Source: an uncultured Opitutia bacterium (GTDB lineage Bacteria; Verrucomicrobiota; Verrucomicrobiia; Opitutales; Opitutaceae). From it: 38,476 nt of DNA. Below the pieces are notes generated by a model. The model ran no database searches. It was not told where the DNA came from and saw nothing but the letters and a program-made list of their open reading frames with translations. The stretch's first letter is position 1, and every line of letters begins with the position of its first letter. This document shows positions 7,989-15,264 of the stretch, one piece after another. The translations under genes and the position numbers were made by a program. The stretch is from contig CAIKTR010000164.1 in assembly GCA_903830425.1 (NCBI GenBank), positions 1 to 38,476 on the forward strand. The letters are read 5' to 3'.

Positions 7989-9143
7989 ATGAGCCTGAAG
8001 TTTTTTCCGGGACGCTGGGCGGTGGGAGCCGGCCTGCTGGCTGGGCTGGCCCTCCGGCCGGTGCGCGCCGAGGACTCGGTCAGCTGGAAGGGGCAGGACT
8101 ACCGGGAGGCCGGCGGCCGCATCGCGGTGCAGGCGCAGTATGCGCGGTGGGAGCAGGACCTGGGCCCGGACCTGCACCTCAAGTTTGAGGGGGTGGTCGA
8201 TGCGATCGCCGGGGCGACCCCGAACGGGCAGCCGCCGGCGACGCCCGACGGGCCGGTGCCGCTCGCCACGGTGAGCGAACGGCGCCGGGCGTGGAGCACG
8301 GAGCTGGCCCGCCAGTTTGCCCGCGTCGCCGTCGCGGCGGGCTACGCCCACAGCCGCGAGAGCGACTACGTCTCCCGGGGGTGGTCGGTCAACACGCTCA
8401 CCGACTGCAACCAGAAGAACACCACCCTGCTGCTCGGGGTCGCCGGCACGAAGGACGACGTGACCGTGCGCTACCTACGCACGGTCGAGCCGAAGCGCGG
8501 CCTCGACCTGATCGCCGGGGTCACGCAGCTGCTCGACCCGAACACCTCGGTCGCGTTCAATCTCGGCCGGGGCCGGAGCTCCGGCTACCTGGCCGATCCC
8601 TACCGGCTGGTGGAGCAGCGGACCGAGGTGTTTCCCGGCCTCTTCCTCCCGCGGGATTATGCGGAGAACCGTCCCGCCGCCCGCCGCCACTGGACGGCGG
8701 ACGGGTCGGCCCGCCGCGCGTTTCCCGCCCTCGGCGGGGCGCTGGAGGCGGACTACCGCTACTATCGCGACACGTTTGGGACGACGGCGCACACCCTGGA
8801 CCTGGCGTGGTTCCAGCAGGTCGGCGCCCACCTGCTGCTGCGCCCCGGGGTCCGCTTCCACACCCAGGGGGCTGCGGATTTCTACACCGTCTCCCTCACC
8901 GGCGCCGGCTACACCCCGTCCCTGCGGCCGAACCCGGCCGGGCCGTTCTACTCCGCCGACTACCGGCTGTCGGCCCTGCGCAGCTACCACTACGGCCTGA
9001 AGGCGATCTGGACGTTCTCGGCTGCGTGGCAGCTGGACGCCGCGCTCGAGCAATACGAGATGCGCGGGCGGGACGGCGTCACCTCGCCGAGCGCCTACCC
9101 GACCGCCACCCTCACGACCGTGGGGCTCAAGTTCACCTGGTAA
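7989..9143 (+). CDS. DUF3570 family outer-membrane beta-barrel-like protein
   Basis: 384 residues with a signal peptide of about 27 residues ending RPVRA before EDSVSW. The rest alternates short aromatic strands with Gly/Asp/Asn turns and ends in a strand TVGLKFTW with terminal Trp, as expected for an outer-membrane barrel. The SWKGQDYREAGGRIAVQ opening, DRGLDL-like strands and overall length match the DUF3570 family, whose members usually sit beside a DUF4266 lipoprotein, as here (10 bases downstream). The biochemical role of the family is not known to me. A GGAG lies ahead of the ATG. It heads a plus-strand cluster that runs to the barrel gene at 13810. Confidence 0.8.
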   Translation: MSLKFFPGRWAVGAGLLAGLALRPVRAEDSVSWKGQDYREAGGRIAVQAQYARWEQDLGPDLHLKFEGVVDAIAGATPNGQPPATPDGPVPLATVSERRRAWSTELARQFARVAVAAGYAHSRESDYVSRGWSVNTLTDCNQKNTTLLLGVAGTKDDVTVRYLRTVEPKRGLDLIAGVTQLLDPNTSVAFNLGRGRSSGYLADPYRLVEQRTEVFPGLFLPRDYAENRPAARRHWTADGSARRAFPALGGALEADYRYYRDTFGTTAHTLDLAWFQQVGAHLLLRPGVRFHTQGAADFYTVSLTGAGYTPSLRPNPAGPFYSADYRLSALRSYHYGLKAIWTFSAAWQLDAALEQYEMRGRDGVTSPSAYPTATLTTVGLKFTW

Positions 9144-9153
9144 CCCCCTCGCC

Positions 9154-9384
9154 ATGAAGCCCCCGCGCAATCCCGTCCTGCTGCTCCTCGTCCTCCTGAC
9201 CGCGCTGGCCTCCGGCTGCACCAGCGTGCGGGTCCAGCCGTGGGAGCGGGCGACGCTGGCCAGCTATGCCCTGCGGCCGGACCGGGACCCCCTGGCCGGC
9301 GCGATGGCCGAGCACCTCTTTTTTTCCCGCGAGGCGGCCCATGGCGGCCGGGGGGTCGGCGGCAGCGGTTGCGGTTGCAACTGA
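9154..9384 (+). CDS. DUF4266 family small lipoprotein
   Basis: 76 residues. A lipoprotein signal peptide ends in the lipobox ALASGC (Cys22 lipidated). The mature part of about 54 residues has the family pattern: VQPWERATLASYAL, then EHLFFSREA and a Gly-rich tail GRGVGGSGCGCN ending at the stop codon. The two C-terminal Cys (CGCN) are the most striking feature and could bind a metal or be modified. In other genomes this family is commonly found with DUF3570, and often with a thioredoxin-like gene and an ApbE-type flavin transferase; neither is in this window. Most likely anchored in the outer or inner membrane facing the periplasm. Confidence 0.85.
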   Translation: MKPPRNPVLLLLVLLTALASGCTSVRVQPWERATLASYALRPDRDPLAGAMAEHLFFSREAAHGGRGVGGSGCGCN

Positions 9385-9457
9385 GCGCCCGGGCGACCAC
9401 ATCAATGCCCGCGATCAGCCGAGCCCCGGGGTCGGCCGGTCGCCCCTTTCCTGTGTC

Positions 9458-10135
9458 ATGCGCATCCTTGTAATTGAAGATGAACTCCAGCTGGCCCGGC
9501 ACGTGGTGAGCGCGCTGACGCGCCGCGGGCACCTGGCGAGCGCGAGCCATGATGGCGCGGCGGCCCTGCAGCTGGCGCTGGCCGATCCCCCGGACCTGGT
9601 GGTGCTGGACCTGAACCTGCCGGGCCTCGACGGCCTGACGGTGCTGGCGCGGCTTCGCGCGGCCGGCTCGCCGGCGCGCGTGCTGATCCTGACCGCCCGC
9701 GGCGACGTGGAGCACCGGGTGAAGGGGCTGAACGCCGGGGCGGACGACTACCTGGCCAAGCCGTTTTCGCTCGACGAGCTGGTGGCCCGGGTGGAGGCGC
9801 TGGGCCGCCGCGGCGCGACCCCGACCGCCGCGGATTTTCTCAAGGTCGCCGACCTGCAGATGGACGTGCAGCACCGGCGGGTCACGCGCGCCGGCCAGGC
9901 CGTGGCGCTCTCGCCGCGCGAGTTCGACGTGCTGCAGGTGCTCATGCAGGAGCCCGGCCGGGTGTTTTCCCGGACCGAGCTCTGCGAGCGCGTCTGGCAG
10001 CGCGACCACGAGTACGACACGCGGACGGTCGAGATCTTCATCACGCGCCTGCGCAAAAAAGTGGACTCGGCGTTCGCCGTGCCTCTCATCCACACCCTCC
10101 GCTCCGTGGGCTACACGGTGCGGGCCGCCCCATGA
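9458..10135 (+). CDS. OmpR/PhoB-family response regulator
   Basis: 225 residues. Receiver domain with acidic pair ED (7-8), phospho-acceptor Asp51 in VVLDLNLPGLDG, Thr79 (LTA) and Lys101 (AKPF). The C-terminal winged helix spans about 130-225 and shows the family strings SPREFDVLQVLM, EYDTRTVEIFITRLRKKV and IHTLRSVGYTV. Partner of the histidine kinase at 10773-12563; the cupredoxin gene lies between them. The stop overlaps the cupredoxin start (ATGA). The ATG at 9458 is the natural start of the receiver fold. It probably controls this same cluster. Confidence 0.95.
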   Translation: MRILVIEDELQLARHVVSALTRRGHLASASHDGAAALQLALADPPDLVVLDLNLPGLDGLTVLARLRAAGSPARVLILTARGDVEHRVKGLNAGADDYLAKPFSLDELVARVEALGRRGATPTAADFLKVADLQMDVQHRRVTRAGQAVALSPREFDVLQVLMQEPGRVFSRTELCERVWQRDHEYDTRTVEIFITRLRKKVDSAFAVPLIHTLRSVGYTVRAAP

Positions 10136-10776
10136 GAATTTTTCGCCTCCTCCTGCTGCTCCTGCTGACCGGCGGGCTGCCCGCCCGGCTGCCCGCCCAG
10201 GCGGTGATCGAGGGCCGCGTGCCGCTGCCCCCGGCGCGCCCGGCGCCTGTCCTGAACCAGCGCTACGAGATCGTCAGCCAGGGCGGCGTGGTCGGCACGA
10301 ACCCCCCGCTGGCCGTGGTGTACCTCGAGGGCCGCTTCCCGGCGCCGACCGTGCCCGCGAAGGCGGTGATGACCCAGCAGAACCTCGCGTTCGTGCCCTC
10401 GCTGCTGCCGGTGGCGGTGGGCACCCGGGTGGAGTTCCCCAACCTCGACGCCACCTACCACGACGTCTTTTCCTACTCGGCCCCGAAGCGCTTCGACCTC
10501 GGGCGCTACCGGGCGGAGGAGCAGCCGGTGCCGTCCCAGGTGTTTGACGTCGCCGGGCTGGTGACGCTGCGCTGCGACATCCACGAGCACATGCGCGGGC
10601 TGATCCTGGTGCTGGCCACGCCGCATTTTGTGGTCACCGACGCCGCGGGGCGCTTCCGGCTGGGCGGGCTGCCGCCGGGGCGGTACGTCCTGAAGGCGTG
10701 GGTGGACAGCCGGACGACGCTGGAGCGCCCGGTGGAGCTGCAGGCGGACACCGTGCTGCGGGTGGACTTTCCGTGA
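10132..10776 (+). CDS. Periplasmic cupredoxin-like protein with C-terminal carboxypeptidase-regulatory-like fold
   Basis: 214 residues with a signal peptide of about 23 residues (LLLLLLTGGLPARLPAQA). Residues about 85-165 read as a plastocyanin/methylamine-utilisation-like cupredoxin: VAVGTRVEFPNLDATYHDVF gives a candidate ligand His110, and CDIHEHM gives Cys148, His151 and Met154, the type 1 copper set. The C-terminal 50 residues (TDAAGRFRLGGLPPGRYVLKAW) look like a small beta-sandwich of the carboxypeptidase regulatory type. It sits between a response regulator and its kinase with four-base overlaps on both sides (ATGA, GTGA), so it is made with them. It could be a copper electron carrier, copper chaperone or ligand-sensing accessory; the choice is inference. 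Confidence 0.82.
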   Translation: MRIFRLLLLLLLTGGLPARLPAQAVIEGRVPLPPARPAPVLNQRYEIVSQGGVVGTNPPLAVVYLEGRFPAPTVPAKAVMTQQNLAFVPSLLPVAVGTRVEFPNLDATYHDVFSYSAPKRFDLGRYRAEEQPVPSQVFDVAGLVTLRCDIHEHMRGLILVLATPHFVVTDAAGRFRLGGLPPGRYVLKAWVDSRTTLERPVELQADTVLRVDFP

Positions 10777-12563
10777 GCCCGCCCGCCGCCCCGCCCCCCC
10801 GCTCGGCCGCCGGCAGCTTTCGCACCCGGCTGCTGGTGGCGATGATGCTGGTGATCTCGGTGATCACCGGGCTGACGCTGTCGTTGGCGCAGCGCCAGCT
10901 GGCGGCGAGCGTGGAGCGGGATTTGCAGCGCGGGTTTCAGGACGAGCTGGCGGCGCGGCGCAACCTGCAGGCGCTGCGCCAGGCCGCGCTGGTGGAGCGG
11001 TGCCATGAGCTGGTGCGCAAGCCGCGGATTCATGCGGCGCTGGAGGACGGGGCGCCCGACCTGCTTTATCCCAGCGCCAAGGACGAGCTGCGCGACCTGA
11101 TGGCGCCGGACTCCGGCCGGTCGCCGGGCGAGGCCGGTTACGCGCTGCATGCCGAGTTCTACCGCTTCCTCGACCGCACTGGCGCGGTGATCCCGCCGCC
11201 GGAGGCCCCGGAGGTGGGGGCGCTGGCCCCGGCGGAGGAGGCCCAGCTGGCGCTGGCCGCGCTGCCGGACCGCCAGCAACTGGGCTACCTGAGCCGGACC
11301 AGCGGCACGGAGCCGGGCATGATGGCCGAGGTGATCGCGATGCCGATTTTCTCCAGCGAGACCGGGGAGGCGATCGCCGCCCTGGTGCTGGGCTTCAAGC
11401 CGGTCGAGCCGCCGTCCGGCGGCGCGGCCCCGGGGATCCGGCGCGGCGTGTGGCGGCCGGATCGCCTGCACCTGCCGGCGCTGGCGGCGGCGGAGCGGGT
11501 GGCGGTGGGGGCGGAGCTCAGCCGCCGGCGCGGCCGCGGCGTGGAGGCCGACAGCTTTGCCCAGACGTTCGGGGGCGTGCCCCACCTCCTCTTCTACGAG
11601 CGGCTCAACCCCGGCTCCCAGTTCCCCCCGGCCTACGAGGTCTCGGTTTACCCGCTGGGGGAGTTGGCCGCGCAGCAGCGGCAGCTGCGGTGGCAGGTGG
11701 TCGGCGCCGGCGGCCTGCTGCTGCTCATCGGGCTGGGCGCCAGCCAGGTCCTCGCCCGCCGCCTGGCGCGGCCGGTGGAGCAGCTCGCGGTGGATTCCGC
11801 CGTGCACCGCGCCGAGCGCGAACGCGCCGAGGCGGCCCTCGAGTCCACCAGCGAGGAGTTGCAGCGGGCCGCCCGGTTCTCCGCCGATGCCTCCCACCAG
11901 CTCAAGACCCCGGTCACCGTCCTCCGCGCCGGGCTCGAGGAGCTGCTCGCGCGCGAGCAACTCGCGCCGGACCAGTGCCGGGAGATCTCGGCGCTCGTCC
12001 ACCAGACCTACCGGCTCTCCAGCGTGATCGAGGACCTGCTGCTGCTGTCGCGGATGGATGCCGGCCGGCTCAAGATCGACTTTGTGCCGGTGAATCTCAG
12101 CCGGCTGATCGAGGGGTCGCTCGACGACCTCGGCGCGCTGCCGGACGGGCTGGAGCTGCGGGTGGAGACGGATTTTCCGGCGGACCTGCACATTGCCGGG
12201 GAGCGGCGCTACGCCGCGCTCATCCTCCAGAATCTGCTGGAGAACGCGCGCAAGTACAACTGCCGGGGCGGCTGCATCCGGCTGGCCGCCCGCGCCGAGG
12301 GCGAGTGGGTGCGCCTCACGATCGGCAACACCGGCCCGCCCATCGCGTCCGGCCAGCAGGCGCACATCTTCGAGCGCTTCCACCGCGGCGCCGTGGGCGA
12401 GAACGTCCCGGGCTACGGCCTCGGCCTGAACCTCGCGCGCCAGCTGGCGTGCCTCCACCAGGGCGACCTGCGGCTGGTCCGCTCGGACGAGGCCGGGACG
12501 GAGTTTGAGGTCCGCTTCCGCCTGGCCGCGGCGCCGGCGGAACCGGCCGGGGAGCCCGCATGA
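10773..12563 (+). CDS. Membrane sensor histidine kinase
   Basis: 596 residues from a GTG that overlaps the previous stop (GTGA). Transmembrane segment 1 at about 20-40, an extracytoplasmic sensor region of about 265 residues, and transmembrane segment 2 at about 308-328. The linker after it is short. The dimerisation/H box FSADASHQLKTPVTVLR has phospho-acceptor His375; the catalytic domain shows the N box LLENARKY (488-495), F box IFERFHRG and G box GYGLGLNLA (547-555). The sensor region has no recognisable motif; it is not Cys- or His-rich, so a direct metal-binding role is not evident. Cognate regulator is at 9458-10135. The stop overlaps the next gene (ATGA). Confidence 0.93.
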   Translation: MSPPAAPPPRSAAGSFRTRLLVAMMLVISVITGLTLSLAQRQLAASVERDLQRGFQDELAARRNLQALRQAALVERCHELVRKPRIHAALEDGAPDLLYPSAKDELRDLMAPDSGRSPGEAGYALHAEFYRFLDRTGAVIPPPEAPEVGALAPAEEAQLALAALPDRQQLGYLSRTSGTEPGMMAEVIAMPIFSSETGEAIAALVLGFKPVEPPSGGAAPGIRRGVWRPDRLHLPALAAAERVAVGAELSRRRGRGVEADSFAQTFGGVPHLLFYERLNPGSQFPPAYEVSVYPLGELAAQQRQLRWQVVGAGGLLLLIGLGASQVLARRLARPVEQLAVDSAVHRAERERAEAALESTSEELQRAARFSADASHQLKTPVTVLRAGLEELLAREQLAPDQCREISALVHQTYRLSSVIEDLLLLSRMDAGRLKIDFVPVNLSRLIEGSLDDLGALPDGLELRVETDFPADLHIAGERRYAALILQNLLENARKYNCRGGCIRLAARAEGEWVRLTIGNTGPPIASGQQAHIFERFHRGAVGENVPGYGLGLNLARQLACLHQGDLRLVRSDEAGTEFEVRFRLAAAPAEPAGEPA

Positions 12564-13810
12564 AGCGGCTGCTGCTCATGGCCTGGGGCCTGGCCGCGCT
12601 GGCCGCGGCGGGGCGGGCGGCGGAGGACGGCTTCGACCGGCTCGACGCGGCGCTGACCGGGAGCACCGCGGCGGGCGGGGTGCGGGCGCGGCTCAGCGGC
12701 ACCTTGGACCTGGAGGGCTACCACTTCTCCCAGCCGCCGCCGGGCCTGATCGTCGCGGCGGGCACGGGGCTTTTCAACCCGCGCCTGACGCTCTTCCTCG
12801 ACCTGCAGCTGGGCGGCCGGGTCTACGCCTTTGTCCAGGCGCGGGCCGACCGCGGCTTTGACCCGAGCAACGGTCCCGTGGAGGGGCGGCTCGACGAGTA
12901 TGCGCTGCGCGTGACCCCCTGGGCGGATGGGCGCGTCAGTTTCCAGGCGGGCAAGTTTGCGACGGTGGTGGGCAACTGGGTCCGCCGCCACGGCTCGTGG
13001 GAGGACCCGTTCGTCACCGCCCCGCTGCCCTACGAGAATCTCACCGGCATGTGGGACGTGGCGGCGGTGCGGTCGGCGGCCACGCTGCTGCGCTGGGCGC
13101 ACATCCGGCCCAAGTCATTTTCCGGCGAGCAGTTTTCGGACAACCATTACCGGCTGCCGCTGATCTGGGGGCCGGACTACGGGACGGGCTTCGCCGCGTC
13201 CGGCGAGCTCGGCCGGTTCAACTACGCCGCTGAGGTGAAGAACGGCGCGCTGTCGGCCCGGCCGGCGGCGTGGCCGGCAGACGAGGTCCGGTGGCGGCAC
13301 CCCACGCTGAGCGGCCGGCTGGGCTACCGGCCGGACGAGCGGTGGAGCCTGGGGTGGTCGGCCAGCGCCGGCTCGTACCTGCTGCCGGTGGCGGCGCCCA
13401 CGGTGGCGCCCGGCCGGGACCTCGACGACTACCGCGAGGTGGTGCTCGCGCAGGATGTCAGCTTTGCCTGGCACCACTGGCAGGTGTGGGCCGAGCTGTT
13501 TACCGCGCGCTTCCAGCTGCCCGTGGTGGGGGATGCCACGACGACGGCCTGGTACGTGGAGACCAAGTACAAGTTCACGCCGCAGTTGGCCGGCGCGGTG
13601 CGCTGGAACCAGCAGCTGTTCGGGACGGTGACGGACAGCCTGGGCGTGCCGGTGCCCTGGGGCTACGCGACCTGGCGGGTCGACGTCGCCCCGAGCTACC
13701 GCTTCACGCCGCACACGCAGCTCAAGCTGCAGTACAGTCTCCAGCCCGACGACCTCGGCGGGCGCGAGTTCAACCACACGCTGGCGGCGCAATTCACGGT
13801 GCGGTTCTGA
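12560..13810 (+). CDS. Outer-membrane beta-barrel (porin-like) protein
   Basis: 416 residues with a signal peptide of about 21 residues (…AAAGRAA before EDGFDRL). The mature protein is a run of amphipathic strands rich in Tyr, Trp, Gly and Asp (for example FVQARADRG, YVETKYKFTPQLAGAV, YRFTPHTQLKLQYSL) and ends in FTVRF with terminal Phe, the outer-membrane barrel signature. Segments such as RVSFQAGKF and GNWVRRHG resemble O/P-type or phosphate-selective porin families. It is translationally coupled to the histidine kinase, so the two-component pair is probably built with its own outer-membrane channel. The substrate is unknown. It converges on a UroD-fold gene. Confidence 0.78.
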   Translation: MKRLLLMAWGLAALAAAGRAAEDGFDRLDAALTGSTAAGGVRARLSGTLDLEGYHFSQPPPGLIVAAGTGLFNPRLTLFLDLQLGGRVYAFVQARADRGFDPSNGPVEGRLDEYALRVTPWADGRVSFQAGKFATVVGNWVRRHGSWEDPFVTAPLPYENLTGMWDVAAVRSAATLLRWAHIRPKSFSGEQFSDNHYRLPLIWGPDYGTGFAASGELGRFNYAAEVKNGALSARPAAWPADEVRWRHPTLSGRLGYRPDERWSLGWSASAGSYLLPVAAPTVAPGRDLDDYREVVLAQDVSFAWHHWQVWAELFTARFQLPVVGDATTTAWYVETKYKFTPQLAGAVRWNQQLFGTVTDSLGVPVPWGYATWRVDVAPSYRFTPHTQLKLQYSLQPDDLGGREFNHTLAAQFTVRF

Positions 13811-13838
13811 GCCGCCGGCGCCGGACTCAGCCGGCGGC
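13811..13838. terminator. GC-rich hairpin between convergent genes
   Basis: GCCGCCGGC (13811-13819) pairs with GCCGGCGGC (13830-13838). It begins directly after the barrel-protein stop and overlaps the last codons of the convergent UroD-fold gene. There is no T tract, so termination would depend on the stem alone or on Rho. Confidence 0.45.
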
Positions 13839-15050
13839 GGCCGCGGCGCGGTAGAGTGCGATGATTTTCTCGGGCGGGATCTCGGCGAGGAGGTTGTGGA
13901 TGTTGGCGAACACGTAGCCGCCGTCCGCGGCCAGGACGCGGACCGTGCGGGCGACCTCCTGCTCGATCTCGGCGATCGTGCCGAGCGGGAGGGTGTGCTG
14001 GGAATCGACCCCGCCGCCCCAGAGCGACATTTTCCGGCGGACCCGGTCCTTCCAGTCCTGGGGGGAGCAGCCGCCGGCCGGCCACTGCACGGGGTTGAGG
14101 ATGTCGGTGCCGGTCTGGATGATCGGGTCGAGCAGGGGGTGCAGGGCGCCGCAGGAATGGAGGAAGGTCTTCACCTGGGGCGCGAGACGATGGATCTCGG
14201 CGTTGTGGCGCTGGCGGTAGGGCTGGAACAGGTCGCGAAAGGTCGCGGGGGAGGCCATCAGCGACTTCTGGTTGCCCCAGTCGTCGGCATCGGTGCCGAT
14301 GATGTCCACGTAGTCCCGGATGGCGGGCAGCAGCGCGCGGATGTTCTGCAGGGCGTACTCGAGGTGGAGGGCGTGCAGTTCGTGGACGAAGTCCGGGTCC
14401 TCCAGGCAGAGCAGGGGAAAGACGGCCAGCCCGCCGTAGCCGTGGATGCAGAGGTTCAGGCTGAGCGGCCCCCAGAAAAAGACGGCCCGGTCGCTGCACT
14501 CGCGCACCCGCCGGCAGGTGTCGCGGAGGTCTGCGATCTGCCGGTCGGTCAGCAGCCCCGCGGTCAGGCTGCGGCGCACCTCCCGGAGGTCGGGCCGCGG
14601 CAGGTCGCCGTCCAGCACCAGGGGCTGGCCGGCGTGCTCGGTGTTGAAGACATAGGCCCCGGGCGGCATCTGGGCCTCGTGGCCGAGGTGGAGGGTGCCG
14701 TCGGGATCGGTGCGGTAGGCGCGGGGGTCGCGGACCTGGGCGCCGGGGATGCGTCCGTTGAAGTCGTACGGCTGCCAGCGGCCGGGCTCCTCGTAGGCGT
14801 TGGTCAGGCCGTCGCCCTCGACGAGCACGACGTCGCAGCCCAGGGCGTCCAGCACATCGAGGTGGGGGAGGGCCAGCATCTGGTGGGGATCCTGGATCCG
14901 CGTGGGCCGGGGCGGCAGGCCGAGGGCGTTCCGGAGCGCCTGGTAGGAGAAGGCGGAGAGGCCGGAGGACCGCATGCCGCCCAGATCCTTGGGCAGCCGG
15001 TCGACCGGCTGGAAATTCAGGGCGGCCAGAATGCGTTCGCGGGACGTCAT
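13827..15050 (-). CDS. Uroporphyrinogen-decarboxylase-fold protein (MtaA/UroD superfamily), copy 1
   Basis: 407 residues from the ATG at 15050 (an upstream start would add 14 residues rich in Pro). The N-terminus TSRERILAALNFQPVDRLP is the standard opening of the superfamily. A HSCGALHPLLDPI segment near residue 304 carries the His-x-Cys pair that binds zinc in corrinoid methyltransferases such as MtaA, and a GGYVFANIHNLLAEIP segment closes the barrel. True HemE lacks these and is shorter, so this is not heme synthesis. Family members in this context may move methyl groups, but no corrinoid protein is nearby, so the substrate is unknown. It is divergent from the Ig-repeat gene with a palindrome between them. 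Confidence 0.85.
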   Translation of the reverse strand: MTSRERILAALNFQPVDRLPKDLGGMRSSGLSAFSYQALRNALGLPPRPTRIQDPHQMLALPHLDVLDALGCDVVLVEGDGLTNAYEEPGRWQPYDFNGRIPGAQVRDPRAYRTDPDGTLHLGHEAQMPPGAYVFNTEHAGQPLVLDGDLPRPDLREVRRSLTAGLLTDRQIADLRDTCRRVRECSDRAVFFWGPLSLNLCIHGYGGLAVFPLLCLEDPDFVHELHALHLEYALQNIRALLPAIRDYVDIIGTDADDWGNQKSLMASPATFRDLFQPYRQRHNAEIHRLAPQVKTFLHSCGALHPLLDPIIQTGTDILNPVQWPAGGCSPQDWKDRVRRKMSLWGGGVDSQHTLPLGTIAEIEQEVARTVRVLAADGGYVFANIHNLLAEIPPEKIIALYRAAAAAG

Positions 15051-15164
15051 GGAATTTTTTTTCGGGACCAGAGGGGGTCCCTCAGGGAGCACCCGCCGGG
15101 CTGGAGGGTCAACGCCGCTTCGCCCCGACCGGCCTCGCGGCGGCGCCCGCCCGGCCCGGGCGAG

Positions 15165-15182
15165 CGTAACAACGTTGTTACG
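15165..15182. promoter_or_regulatory. Perfect 18-base palindrome, candidate operator
   Basis: CGTAACAACGTTGTTACG is identical to its reverse complement. It has an even length and a central CG (AACGTT), the form typical of LacI-family operators. It lies 82 bases before the Ig-repeat start and 114 bases before the divergent UroD-fold start, so it could control either or both. No LacI-type gene is in the window. A related site lies at 7917-7932. Confidence 0.5.
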
Positions 15183-15264
15183 GTCTCGGACTTTTCCCCG
15201 GGCCGTTCGCGCCGGATGGTGGCCCGGCCTCAGGTCCTCCTGTCTTTCCCCACCACTGCCTCAC

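Noticed and set aside
10506-12458. A 650-codon minus-strand frame opposite the histidine kinase
   Set aside because: Shadow frame; the kinase frame has all the catalytic boxes.
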